From Candidatus Krumholzibacteriia bacterium (lineage in GTDB: Bacteria; Krumholzibacteriota; Krumholzibacteriia; Krumholzibacteriales; Krumholzibacteriaceae): a DNA stretch of 13,440 bases. The notes under the pieces were generated by a model. That model did not search any database. It had not been told where the DNA came from and saw nothing but the letters and a program-made list of their open reading frames with translations. The stretch's first letter is position 1. Every line of letters begins with the position of its first letter. The stretch lies in the NCBI GenBank assembly GCA_028706585.1, contig JAQTVX010000028.1:1-13440 (forward strand). Direction: 5' to 3'. The translations under genes were made by a program, and so were the position numbers. Below are positions 1 through 7,217 of the stretch, one piece after another.

Positions 1-69
1 GGGGCGACCGAGCATTAGCTTGCTCCGGGCGGGCGGAGGTGGTATTATCAACGAGCCGGGAGGAAAACG

Positions 70-318
70 ATGGAAGAAGCGAAGGAGCAGCGGGACGAGA
101 AGCTCGTGGAGCTCGACAGCGTGCAGGGCGATTTCGAGGCCCAGGTGCTCAAGGGAATGCTCGAGTCCGAGGGAATCGAAGCCGCGATACGGCCCGGTGT
201 CGCGCAGAACGTTCTGCCGTTCACGGTCGACGGCCTCGGCGAGATGAAGATCTACGTCAAGGAGGCCGACCTGGCCGCAGCGAAGGCCCTGATAGAGGAG
301 TACCGGGAGCAGGAGTGA
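70..318 (+). CDS. DUF2007-type small putative signal-transducing protein
   Basis: 82 aa, no signal peptide or membrane segment, so cytoplasmic. Residues about 12-79 read as a DUF2007-like alpha/beta fold: an opening strand (LVELDSVQG), a helix with the family's typical phrase LKGMLESEGIEA, a central strand with a short loop, then a closing strand (MKIYVKEADL) and a helix ending in EEYREQE. Members are usually single-domain proteins of about 65-90 aa, often called putative prokaryotic signal-transducing proteins, but their biochemical role is not established. The first nine residues are highly charged and lie outside the domain. The start is well supported: GGGAGG at 58-63 lies six bases before ATG. 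Nothing in the neighbourhood (tRNA-Val just downstream on the same strand) assigns a pathway. Family call fairly sure; function unknown. Confidence 0.8.
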   Translation: MEEAKEQRDEKLVELDSVQGDFEAQVLKGMLESEGIEAAIRPGVAQNVLPFTVDGLGEMKIYVKEADLAAAKALIEEYREQE

Positions 319-352
319 GAGGTCTCGCGAGAGGCTCCGGGAATTCCGGCAC

Positions 353-381
353 TTGCAATTGATTCCGCGATTCTCTAGTAT
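353..381 (+). promoter_or_regulatory. Candidate sigma70-type promoter of tRNA-Val
   Basis: TTGCAA at 353-358 and TAGTAT at 376-381 are separated by exactly 17 bases, each matching consensus at 4 of 6 positions. The -10 box ends 10 bases before the mature tRNA 5' end, so transcription would start very close to it. The stretch between them (TCAGGCGCGT) is GC-rich, like the discriminator of stringently controlled stable-RNA promoters; that last point is inference. Confidence 0.5.
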
Positions 382-391
382 TCAGGCGCGT

Positions 392-466
392 GGGGGCTTA
401 ACTCAGCGGTAGAGTGCTATCCTCACACGATAGAAGTCGTAGGTTCAAATCCTACAGTCCCCACCA
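392..466 (+). tRNA. tRNA-Val (anticodon CAC)
   Basis: A complete cloverleaf folds by eye. Acceptor arm GGGGGCT (392-398) pairs with AGTCCCC (456-462), with one G-U pair. The D stem is ACTC/GAGT with loop AGCGGTA. The anticodon stem is CTATC/GATAG around loop CTCACAC, giving anticodon CAC at 424-426, which reads GUG valine codons. The variable loop has five bases (AAGTC). The T stem is GTAGG/CCTAC with loop TTCAAAT. The discriminator base is A463 and CCA is encoded at 464-466. It is a single tRNA, not part of a visible cluster, and is convergent with the large regulator gene whose stop lies 27 bases downstream. Confidence 0.95.
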
Positions 467-492
467 TTCATATTTCCCGCGAGCGGCGCCTT

Positions 493-3400
493 CTACGGCG
501 CGGAACCTTTCTTCGTGCCATACTTCTTGAGCTTTGCATATACGGTCGGTTTCGATATGCCGAGAACGGCGGCCGCCTTCGTCTTGTCGCCCAGCCTCTC
601 GACGACCTTGTTCACGATCATCCCCTCGACCTTTGGAAGAATCGGATCCGCCGTGGAGAGCTCGACGTTTTCCAGCATCGAGTCGACCGTTTCCTCGAGG
701 GTCGCGCGCGATTCGGCCCGTGCGCTCTCCGGCCGCTTCAACACGCAGTCGGGAAGGTCCTCCGGGAGTATCGTTTCCTTCTTCGACATGATGATGATCC
801 GGTTTATGAGGTTCTCGAGCTCCCGCACGTTGCCGGGCCAATCGTAGGAAACGAGAAGGGCCATGGCCTCCGGTGATAGCTTCTTCATGGGAATGCCGTA
901 GAGCCGGCAGTACGTGGAGAGAAAATGCATGCAGAGGGGCTCGATATCCTCGGACCGCTCCCTGAGATCGGGAATGCGGATAGGGAAGATATTGATCCGA
1001 TAGAAAAGATCTTCGCGGAACTGCCCCTGTTTAACGAGAGATTGCAGATCCCTGTTGGTCGCGGCGATGATCCGGACGTCGGTCGAGATCGTGCTCGTCC
1101 CTCCGACACGGTAGAACTTCTGCTGCTCGAGGACGTGGAGCAGCTTCGGCTGCAACTCCATCGGCATGTCGCCGATCTCGTTGAGGAAGATGGTTCCCCC
1201 GTTCGCGGATTCGAAGTGCCCGATCCGCTGCTTGTGCGCGCCGGTGAACGCGCCCCGCTCGTGCCCGAAGAGCTCGCTCTCGAGAAGCTCTCGGGGAATC
1301 GCCGAGCAGTTCAGCGACACGAAGAGACGGTCGGCTCGGCTGCCGCAGCAGTGGATCATCTTCGCAATGAGATCCTTCCCGGTTCCATTCGATCCGGTCA
1401 GCAGAACGGTAGTGTCCATGTCCTTGATTCCATCGATGAGCTCGTGGATGTGCCGCATCGGCGCCGATGCGCCGACAAGGTCCTGGGTGCCGACGCGCTC
1501 CTTAGGCCGGATGACCGCCGGCTTCGCCTGGAAGCGCGGTTTCTCGAGCTGGACTATCTTCTCGGTCAGGAGCGCCCTCTCCAATGCGGAGGCGGCCTGC
1601 TGGCCGAATGCGATGAGAAAGCTGTGGTCCTCGTCGGCCGTACGCGAGCCGCTTCGCGTCGAATCGAGATACAGAAATCCGTCTATCTTGTCGTGGATTC
1701 GAAGAGGCACGCAGACGATGCGCGGATGCTCCTCGAGGAATTCGGGAGCAACCTTGCCTTCGGGGATGGATGTGCGCGAGACGTCCAGCGGATATCCCAG
1801 CTGCCGCGTCACGGCCAGAATGGCCGTGATGGATCGATCGGTCAGCATGGCTCCCACGGTGAAGGCGCCGGTCGCGGCGGCGATGCGATACGCGTCGCGC
1901 CCTTCGGTCTTGAGGATGAGAGCCGATCGGTCCATGGCGGTGATCCGGCGCGCCGTTTCGGCTATCGTCGCCTGCATTCTCTCGGGATCGCGCAGCGTGC
2001 CCATGAGGGACACGATTCTGCAAACGGCCTGGAAGCGGTCCGAATCGCCGGCGATCTGATCGCGCATGAGCGGGGAGCGCGCGTCCAGCGCCTCCTGGAG
2101 CAGACGCACCTGCTGGGGCGGGGTCTCGCCGTCGGCCAAGAGAGACGTCGAGCGCAGAAGGAACTCGCGCGCGAGCGGTTCGTTGCCTTCCTCGAGGCAG
2201 AGGCTTCCGATCTCCGCGGCGACGGCCGAAGCGGCGCTTCTCCTCCCAAGGAGCGAAAGCTCGAGGCTCGCTCCTTCGAGCTTGAATCTCCCATCCTTCT
2301 GCGAGCCCTGCGCGAGCAAAATCCTTCCCTCCAGAAGATTGAGGAGCGCCGTTTCGAGGCGCGAGCCGATCTTCTGGTTGAGCGATCGCGCATTGGCGAG
2401 ATGCTCGATGGTCTCGGGGATGTTCCCGAGCGCGAACGTGAGCTCGGCTAGCTTGCGGCAGACGACGGCGCGTTCCCTCAGGGATTTCGTCTTGTCGCAG
2501 AGCTGAAGATCCTTTGTGTAGTAGCTCCGGGCCTTCTCGTGGTGTCCCTGGAGGAAGCAGATCTCGCCCATCGTGCCGTATACCTCGGCGAGAAGCTGCT
2601 GGTTGCCGATCGTCTCGGCGAGCCGGGCGGCCGTGATGCAGCTGCGCTCGGCCTCCTTGATCTCGTCCAGATCGACGTGGACAAGGGCAAGGTTGAGGTG
2701 GGCGGCCGCGAGTCCGGGGAGGTTCTCGTGCCGCTTCTTGATTTCCATGCTCTTGGTGAAGCACTCGAGCGCCTCGGCAAGCGATCCCAGGGAGCGGTAC
2801 ACCAGCCCGAGGTTGTTGTAGCTCGCCGCTATGCCGATCTCGTCGCCGCACTCCTCGCGGAGCGCGAGACAGCGCTTGTAGCAGAGGATCGCGTCGTCGT
2901 ATTTGCTCCGGTTCCAATTGATCGTTCCCATGAGGTTGTACGCCTGGGCGATCTCGGCGGGATTCTGTTTCTCGTCGAGGAGCTTGTGGACGACGAGGCA
3001 ATGCTCCCAGGAGCGGTCGAATGAGCCGAGACGGTAATGGATCCACGCCATGTCGTTGTAGAGCTTGGCGCGCTCGTTCGAGAGCAGCTCATCGCCGTGG
3101 GTATCGAGCGTCTGCTCCAGAAGCTTCTCGGCCTTGAGGAACTCTCCCTTCTTCTCGAGAATCTCGCTCTCGCGGCGCACGGCCTCGACCGCGAGCCTTC
3201 GGTAACGCGCGGGCTCCGATTCCCGCGCGATTTCCTCGCGGCACTGGCGGAAGAAGCACTCACTCCGGTCCATACTTCCCGTGAGAGAGAAGTGGGTACC
3301 GAGCTCGATGTACAGGCTGAACCGCGACTCGACCGGAAGCGCGCGGTCGAGCTTCTCCTCCATGTATCTCGCATTGAAACAGCTCAGGGCGGCGAGCTTC

Positions 3401-5157
3401 TTCCGCTTCATGAAGAGCTGGAGAATCTCGAGCCCCTTGAGGGCCGCCTCCTCGCTGGCGCCGCTGCGGGCCAGGTGATAGAAGGCGTAGATCGGTGGAA
3501 CGCCGCGCTTTTCCTCGAGCAGGTGCGCTATGTTGCGATGTATGGATTCCTTTCTTTCCGCGCTCATGCCACGCAGGGTCGCCAGCGCCGCCGAATCGCT
3601 CGCTGCGCGGTACACGACGCAGAGCTCGCCGTTGGACAGGCTCGACGTCTCCGTTCGCGACCGGACGAGGCCACGGGCGGCAAGCGTCTGCAGCGCGGAG
3701 AATATTCTGTTCTCTTCGGGCGCGTAGATGCCGAGGAGGAACGAAAGCGGCGTTTCGAAGCCCAGAACGGCGAGGAACCCGAGAACCGATCGCTCGTCGG
3801 CCGATAGCGTGTCCAGGAAACGAGTGTCTGCTCTTCCGGGCACGGCTGCGCCGCCGGCCGCGGCCGCGGCGAGGTTCAACCGCGCCAGCGCGAAATTCCC
3901 GGACGATTCGAGGGCCCCGTCGATCTCTCCGCGGGCCTCCGTCCGCACGAGACGGGATAGAATCCGTTTCTTCTCGGCCGCTCCAAGCAGAGGAAGCTCG
4001 ATCTCGTTTGTAGCGATCTCGCGTTTGCAGAACTCGGTCTTGATCTCCTCCGCCATGCTCGCCGATTCCGCGTTCATTGCGATCACGGCGAGGTTGCACC
4101 GTTCGAGGGCCTGGCAAAGGTAGTCGATAACGTGGCAGAAGAGGAGCGGCTCTCCGCAGTGATCGTCGACCAGCGTGAAATCGCACTGTTCGCCGGAGTC
4201 CTTGTCGGGCTGGTCCTGGAAGATCGCGAGGTCACCGGCGATTCGTCCGCGCTCGAATTTCCACTCGCCCGCGAGGCGCTTCGCGATAAACTCGAGGAAA
4301 TGCGTCTTTCCCTCGCCGGGAGCGCCTTTCACGATCACGAGCTGCTTCTCGCCCTCCCGCGCCTTCAATGCTATTCGCTTCATTGTCCGCAAGGCGTCGG
4401 CCGGCGGCGCCGCGTCGCGCGCCTTCATGAAAAAGGATAGCCCCTGCGTGCGCCGTTCATCTCCCAGGTCGGCGAGCTCGTCGATCACCGCGTGCAGCTC
4501 GGCGCCCGAAGTCCGGTCCCCAAGCGACGCGAGCCGTTCATTGAGGGCCTTGACCTTTTCGGTCGTTTTCGGGTCGAGGTGCCTGGCGAAGGCTGAAAGG
4601 ATGCCTCCAACGGCCAGCAGATCCCTCTGCGGGCCGTCGACATCCATTTCCGGAGGACCCGGTGCAGCCGCTATCCGGCGCAGCATCTCCTCGGGAAGCA
4701 GGTACGCGACTGGAAGAATACGCGGCGCGTCCTGCTCCATGTATAGCGATTCCATCTTGAGATTATAGAAACACAGACCTTCATCGAGCCTATCCAGAAC
4801 GTACGACAGGATCGTCTTCATGACGGCCGCCGCCCTGGCCGGTTTCATGAGGGGAAGCGCCTTCTTCAAAGGAACGAGCTCGGCATCAGGCAGGAGGAAG
4901 CTGAGCGAGCCGTTGGTGCGGCGGAGCGAGAGAGCGGGCGGCGCGAGCGTTCCCGATCTCGAAAAGAGATGGTTGCGCATTCTAAGGCTCTCGACCGATA
5001 TGGGCGCTCCCGGAGGCGTGTCGAGCGAGAAGAGCAAGTACTTGCGCTCGCTCAGGGAGTCGGCGACGCCGTGGCCGTGCCACGGCGGGAACTCCCCGAG
5101 ATCCTTTTCGATGATGTATCTGGAATTCAGTTCTTCCTTGAGGTTTTGACTGCCCAT
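493..5157 (-). CDS. Giant sigma54-dependent activator: pseudokinase-like / STAND ATPase / TPR / GAF / AAA+ / Fis HTH
   Basis: About 1554 aa, cytoplasmic, no receiver domain. In order: residues 13-230 resemble a degenerate Ser/Thr kinase (see findings). A STAND/AAA ATPase follows, with Walker A GAPGEGKT (278-285) and Walker B TLVDD (to 332), then a winged-helix-like segment (about 450-550) and TPR-like helices (about 614-1010, e.g. YNNLGLVYRSLGS). A GAF domain spans about 1040-1198. The sigma54-interacting AAA+ domain (about 1226-1474) has Walker A GSNGTGKD, an intact GAFTGA loop (1302-1307), sensor I AATNRDL, arginine residues in FREDLFYR and WPGNVRELEN. A Fis-type HTH (KTKAAAVLGISKPTVYAKLKK) ends the protein. 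It should remodel sigma54-RNA polymerase in response to signals sensed by the N-terminal modules. Walker B carries Asn1326 where Asp is expected. ATG at 5157 is chosen; an in-frame TTG at 5175 adds six residues. Neither has a strong Shine-Dalgarno sequence. Target genes are unknown. Confidence 0.9.
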   Translation of the reverse strand: MGSQNLKEELNSRYIIEKDLGEFPPWHGHGVADSLSERKYLLFSLDTPPGAPISVESLRMRNHLFSRSGTLAPPALSLRRTNGSLSFLLPDAELVPLKKALPLMKPARAAAVMKTILSYVLDRLDEGLCFYNLKMESLYMEQDAPRILPVAYLLPEEMLRRIAAAPGPPEMDVDGPQRDLLAVGGILSAFARHLDPKTTEKVKALNERLASLGDRTSGAELHAVIDELADLGDERRTQGLSFFMKARDAAPPADALRTMKRIALKAREGEKQLVIVKGAPGEGKTHFLEFIAKRLAGEWKFERGRIAGDLAIFQDQPDKDSGEQCDFTLVDDHCGEPLLFCHVIDYLCQALERCNLAVIAMNAESASMAEEIKTEFCKREIATNEIELPLLGAAEKKRILSRLVRTEARGEIDGALESSGNFALARLNLAAAAAGGAAVPGRADTRFLDTLSADERSVLGFLAVLGFETPLSFLLGIYAPEENRIFSALQTLAARGLVRSRTETSSLSNGELCVVYRAASDSAALATLRGMSAERKESIHRNIAHLLEEKRGVPPIYAFYHLARSGASEEAALKGLEILQLFMKRKKLAALSCFNARYMEEKLDRALPVESRFSLYIELGTHFSLTGSMDRSECFFRQCREEIARESEPARYRRLAVEAVRRESEILEKKGEFLKAEKLLEQTLDTHGDELLSNERAKLYNDMAWIHYRLGSFDRSWEHCLVVHKLLDEKQNPAEIAQAYNLMGTINWNRSKYDDAILCYKRCLALREECGDEIGIAASYNNLGLVYRSLGSLAEALECFTKSMEIKKRHENLPGLAAAHLNLALVHVDLDEIKEAERSCITAARLAETIGNQQLLAEVYGTMGEICFLQGHHEKARSYYTKDLQLCDKTKSLRERAVVCRKLAELTFALGNIPETIEHLANARSLNQKIGSRLETALLNLLEGRILLAQGSQKDGRFKLEGASLELSLLGRRSAASAVAAEIGSLCLEEGNEPLAREFLLRSTSLLADGETPPQQVRLLQEALDARSPLMRDQIAGDSDRFQAVCRIVSLMGTLRDPERMQATIAETARRITAMDRSALILKTEGRDAYRIAAATGAFTVGAMLTDRSITAILAVTRQLGYPLDVSRTSIPEGKVAPEFLEEHPRIVCVPLRIHDKIDGFLYLDSTRSGSRTADEDHSFLIAFGQQAASALERALLTEKIVQLEKPRFQAKPAVIRPKERVGTQDLVGASAPMRHIHELIDGIKDMDTTVLLTGSNGTGKDLIAKMIHCCGSRADRLFVSLNCSAIPRELLESELFGHERGAFTGAHKQRIGHFESANGGTIFLNEIGDMPMELQPKLLHVLEQQKFYRVGGTSTISTDVRIIAATNRDLQSLVKQGQFREDLFYRINIFPIRIPDLRERSEDIEPLCMHFLSTYCRLYGIPMKKLSPEAMALLVSYDWPGNVRELENLINRIIIMSKKETILPEDLPDCVLKRPESARAESRATLEETVDSMLENVELSTADPILPKVEGMIVNKVVERLGDKTKAAAVLGISKPTVYAKLKKYGTKKGSAP

Positions 5158-5186
5158 GTTGCACCGCTTTGTCAATTTTCTTGCCT

Positions 5187-5203
5187 GGTAAAATTACTTT
5201 ACC
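5187..5203. promoter_or_regulatory. Perfect 6+6 bp dyad, possible operator
   Basis: GGTAAAATTACTTTACC is an inverted repeat with arms GGTAAA and TTTACC and a 5-base centre. It lies 29 bases before the ATG of the sigma54 activator, inside the only intergenic gap of that gene block (5176-5264). On the minus strand a weak promoter-like pair, TTGTAT and TAAAGT with 17 bases between, would place the dyad over the -10 region. It has no adjacent T-run that would make it a terminator. An operator, perhaps autoregulatory, is inference. Confidence 0.3.
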
Positions 5204-5264
5204 TCAGGCGGCGCAAAGATACAAGAAAATATATTTTTCGGATCTTGAGGGGAGAGCTAGTGGG

Positions 5265-5609
5265 CTACGGAATGTAGAGCAGCCTTCCGCAATTCTCGCA
5301 CGTTTGGAGCTCGTTTCTGCTCACCGCGGAGAAGAATGACGTGGGGAGCTTGACGAAGCACCCAAGGCAGAGGCTTCCCGTAACGGGCAGGATGGCCACC
5401 GTGTAATGCTGGGTGAGCTTTTCGTAGCGCTGGAGAAGCGCCCTCGGAACTTTCTTGGCCAGCTTGTCGCGCGCGTCCTGCAGCTCGTTCAGGCCGGTGA
5501 GCTTGAAACCCAGGCTCTGAAGCTCTCTGGAGGTGACCTTGTCTTTCACTTCCTTGATCATGATGTCGAGGTCTTGGAGGGCAATGAGGAGACGATGCTC
5601 GTCTTTCAC
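5265..5609 (-). CDS. Short C4 zinc-ribbon protein (coiled coil plus zinc ribbon)
   Basis: 114 aa, cytoplasmic. The first 65 residues are charged and helical, probably a short coiled coil. The C-terminus holds CLGC (Cys81, Cys84) and CENC (Cys104, Cys107) followed by GRLLYIP, the four-cysteine zinc-ribbon ending seen in the COG1579/CdsZ-like zinc-ribbon family. Those proteins are usually about 230-250 aa with a long coiled coil, so this one is short, or a member of a smaller subfamily. Its GTG start overlaps the TGA stop of the PtsN gene (shared GTGA at 5606-5609), which indicates translational coupling. AAGGA lies just upstream. Structural call good; role unknown, possibly nucleic-acid or protein binding. 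The gene lies between ptsN and the sigma54 activator, about 107 bases before the latter's ATG. Confidence 0.75.
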   Translation of the reverse strand: MKDEHRLLIALQDLDIMIKEVKDKVTSRELQSLGFKLTGLNELQDARDKLAKKVPRALLQRYEKLTQHYTVAILPVTGSLCLGCFVKLPTSFFSAVSRNELQTCENCGRLLYIP

Positions 5610-6082
5610 TGATCCTTTTCCTCCAGAATCTTCACAAGCGAAGGGAAGTCTGTGACTTCGTAGAGGCTCTTCAGCTTGGCCGGCTTCTGTATGAGGCCGA
5701 TGAGCTCGCTCAGGATCGCGAGGTACGTATCGGAGCCCTTGTCCGACGGCGCGAGAATCAGGAAGAACAGCTTCGTCGTCTTCCCGTCGAGCGCGTCGAA
5801 ATCGACTCCCGAAGCCGAGCGTGCGAACAGTACGCTCAGCTCCTTGATGGCGAGGGAGCGCCCGTGCGGAAAGGCGACGCCGTTGCCCAACCCGGTGCTG
5901 CCGAGACTCTCGCGATTCTTCAGCATTTCGATGATGAACTGTTCGTCGGATATTCTATTGTTGAGGGCGAGATGATGCACCATCTCCGTGAGCACGCTCA
6001 TTTTCTTGCGTGACCGGAGATGAAAAATGCAAAAGTCCTCTTCGAAGAACGAAATCAGCTTGCTAGCTTCCATACTTTTCAT
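5606..6082 (-). CDS. ptsN: PTS EIIA component, PtsN (EIIA-Ntr) type
   Basis: 158 aa, close to the usual length of PtsN. The signature GLGNGVAFPHGR places the phosphoacceptor at His73, the position used by E. coli PtsN. The conserved Arg in NRESLGSTGLG (Arg57) precedes it. The second half (LFFLILAPSDKGSDTYLAILSELIGLI) matches the family's pattern of a hydrophobic strand followed by the helix with LA.LS. PtsN-type EIIA accepts phosphate from NPr and usually acts in regulation of nitrogen, potassium and stress responses rather than sugar transport. No EI, NPr or permease is in the window, so the phosphodonor cannot be seen, and a fructose-type EIIA is the alternative. Start at ATG 6082, with a second in-frame ATG at 6073. 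The gene heads a block with the zinc-ribbon gene and the sigma54 activator. Confidence 0.88.
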   Translation of the reverse strand: MKSMEASKLISFFEEDFCIFHLRSRKKMSVLTEMVHHLALNNRISDEQFIIEMLKNRESLGSTGLGNGVAFPHGRSLAIKELSVLFARSASGVDFDALDGKTTKLFFLILAPSDKGSDTYLAILSELIGLIQKPAKLKSLYEVTDFPSLVKILEEKDQ

Positions 6083-6106
6083 AATATAGCATTGCTCCGC
6101 GAATAT

Positions 6107-6135
6107 TGTATAGCAATTTCATTGTTCTTGGGCAA
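6107..6135 (-). promoter_or_regulatory. Candidate promoter of the ptsN block
   Basis: On the minus strand, TTGCCC (6130-6135) and TATACA (6107-6112) are separated by 17 bases, each 4 of 6 against consensus. The predicted start point lies about 18 bases before the ptsN ATG. The whole 112-base gap between ptsN and rsgA is unusually AT-rich for this window. It also holds an inverted repeat AATATTG (6102-6108) / CAATATT (6133-6139) that overlaps both boxes. Confidence 0.45.
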
Positions 6136-6149
6136 TATTTTTTCATATT
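6122..6149 (+). promoter_or_regulatory. Weak candidate promoter of rsgA
   Basis: TTGTTC (6122-6127) followed 16 bases later by CATATT (6144-6149) is the best plus-strand pair I can find upstream of rsgA. The matches are poor (3/6 and 4/6). It overlaps the divergent ptsN promoter, so the two directions would compete for polymerase if both are real. Confidence 0.25.
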
Positions 6150-6194
6150 CGCATCCGCATCACCTCAAAAACGGCGTCGTGGGGCGCCGGAGAC

Positions 6195-7202
6195 ATGGAC
6201 CGCGGAGAAACCGGACGAGGAACAGTACTTCGAATCAAGGGAGCCCATTTCTTCGTTGAAGCGCTCTCGCAGGAGGTGCGCTGTTCCCTGCGGGGACGTT
6301 TCCGTCTCGACGGCACGGGAGCGGACGTGATTCCCGCCGTCGGAGACGTCGTTCTGTTCAGGAGCGACGGAGTCCGGGACACGGATGGCCTTCGCGGGCT
6401 CATCGTCGGGATCGAGCCGAGAAAATCGATCCTCGCGCGGACCGATCCGTCGCAGAAGAGCGGCTATCGGATTCTCGGCGCGAATATGGATCAGGCGATT
6501 CTCGTTTTCGCGGTTAGAGGGCCCGATTTGAACCTTCGTCTCCTCGACCGTGTGCTCGTCGCGGCGGCATGCGGCCCGATGGACGCGGTCATCTGCATCA
6601 ACAAGATGGATCTGGTCTCCGGGCCCGCGGAGGTCGAGGGAGCGCTGGTTCCATACGTCAAGATGGGATACCGCGTCGTGTTGACGAGCGCGATAAGAGG
6701 CGACGGCATCGATGAGCTCTCTGCGACGATAGCGGGAAAGACCTCGATTCTCGCGGGACCCTCGGGAGCGGGCAAGACATCGCTCGTCTCGCGCATACAG
6801 CCCGGGCTCGAGCTTGCGATATCCGACGTGAACGCGAGCACGGGAAGGGGCGTGCATACGACGACGCATTTCGAGCTCCATCGCCTGGTCTCCGGCGGTT
6901 ATCTCGGCGATACGCCGGGCGTGCGCGAGTTCGGCGTCTGGAACGTTTCGAAGGAGAGGCTCGCCGGAATGTTCAGGGATTTCGCGCCGTTCAGGCTGGA
7001 TTGCAGGTTCGCTACCTGCACGCACAGCCATGAGCCTGATTGCGCCGTCAAGAACGCGGTCGAGGAGAAGCTCATTTCCCGCGAGCGCTACGATAGCTAT
7101 ATCAGGATTCTCGATACCCTGCCGGACGAGCGAAGCATGAACAATTCTCCCTCCGAGCGCGGCTCGCCCCGCCGGCGCGATGGCGCCGGGCGCAAGAGAT
7201 GA
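6195..7202 (+). CDS. rsgA: RsgA, small ribosomal subunit biogenesis GTPase
   Basis: 335 aa, a typical length. It is a circularly permuted GTPase that binds the 30S subunit late in assembly. An N-terminal OB-fold (about 8-75) precedes the permuted G motifs: G4 NKMD (136-139), G5 TSA (164-166), G1 GPSGAGKTS (188-196), G2 in HTTTH (221-225) and G3 DTPG (239-242). The zinc site follows the RsgA pattern, with Cys270, Cys275, His277 and Cys283 in CRFATCTHSHEPDC. The family phrase TGRGVHTTT is intact. The last 20 residues are an Arg/Ser/Pro-rich tail of no assigned role. ATG at 6195 is the only sensible start. GGAGA ends two bases before it, too close for an ideal Shine-Dalgarno sequence, while GTGGGG lies at better spacing. 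It is transcribed away from ptsN. Confidence 0.96.
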   Translation: MDRGETGRGTVLRIKGAHFFVEALSQEVRCSLRGRFRLDGTGADVIPAVGDVVLFRSDGVRDTDGLRGLIVGIEPRKSILARTDPSQKSGYRILGANMDQAILVFAVRGPDLNLRLLDRVLVAAACGPMDAVICINKMDLVSGPAEVEGALVPYVKMGYRVVLTSAIRGDGIDELSATIAGKTSILAGPSGAGKTSLVSRIQPGLELAISDVNASTGRGVHTTTHFELHRLVSGGYLGDTPGVREFGVWNVSKERLAGMFRDFAPFRLDCRFATCTHSHEPDCAVKNAVEEKLISRERYDSYIRILDTLPDERSMNNSPSERGSPRRRDGAGRKR

Positions 7203-7217
7203 CGGAGCAAAAAGAAG

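Noticed and set aside
1..69. Possible 3' end of an upstream gene or a terminator (GAGCA/TGCTC hairpin)
   Set aside because: Several frames are open over this short stretch and none gives a recognisable protein end. The 5-bp hairpin has no T-run.
322..350. Palindromes TCTCGCGAGA and CCGGGAATTCCGG after the DUF2007 gene
   Set aside because: Short, with no T-tract and no repeat elsewhere; such palindromes arise by chance in GC-rich sequence.
482..505. GCGCC/GGCGC hairpin between the tRNA and the activator stop as a terminator
   Set aside because: Only a 5-bp stem overlapping the stop codon, with no T-run on either strand.
925..2451. Long plus-strand open frame (about 508 codons) opposite the sigma54 activator
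   Set aside because: It is antisense to the well-supported GAF and AAA+ domains, its translation is rich in Arg, Glu and Asp with no recognisable motif, and long shadow frames are expected in GC-rich DNA.
5158..5264. Sigma54 -24/-12 promoter for the activator or its neighbours
   Set aside because: I looked in all intergenic gaps for GG-N10-GC in a TGGCAC/TTGC context and found no convincing match, so the targets of the activator are probably elsewhere.
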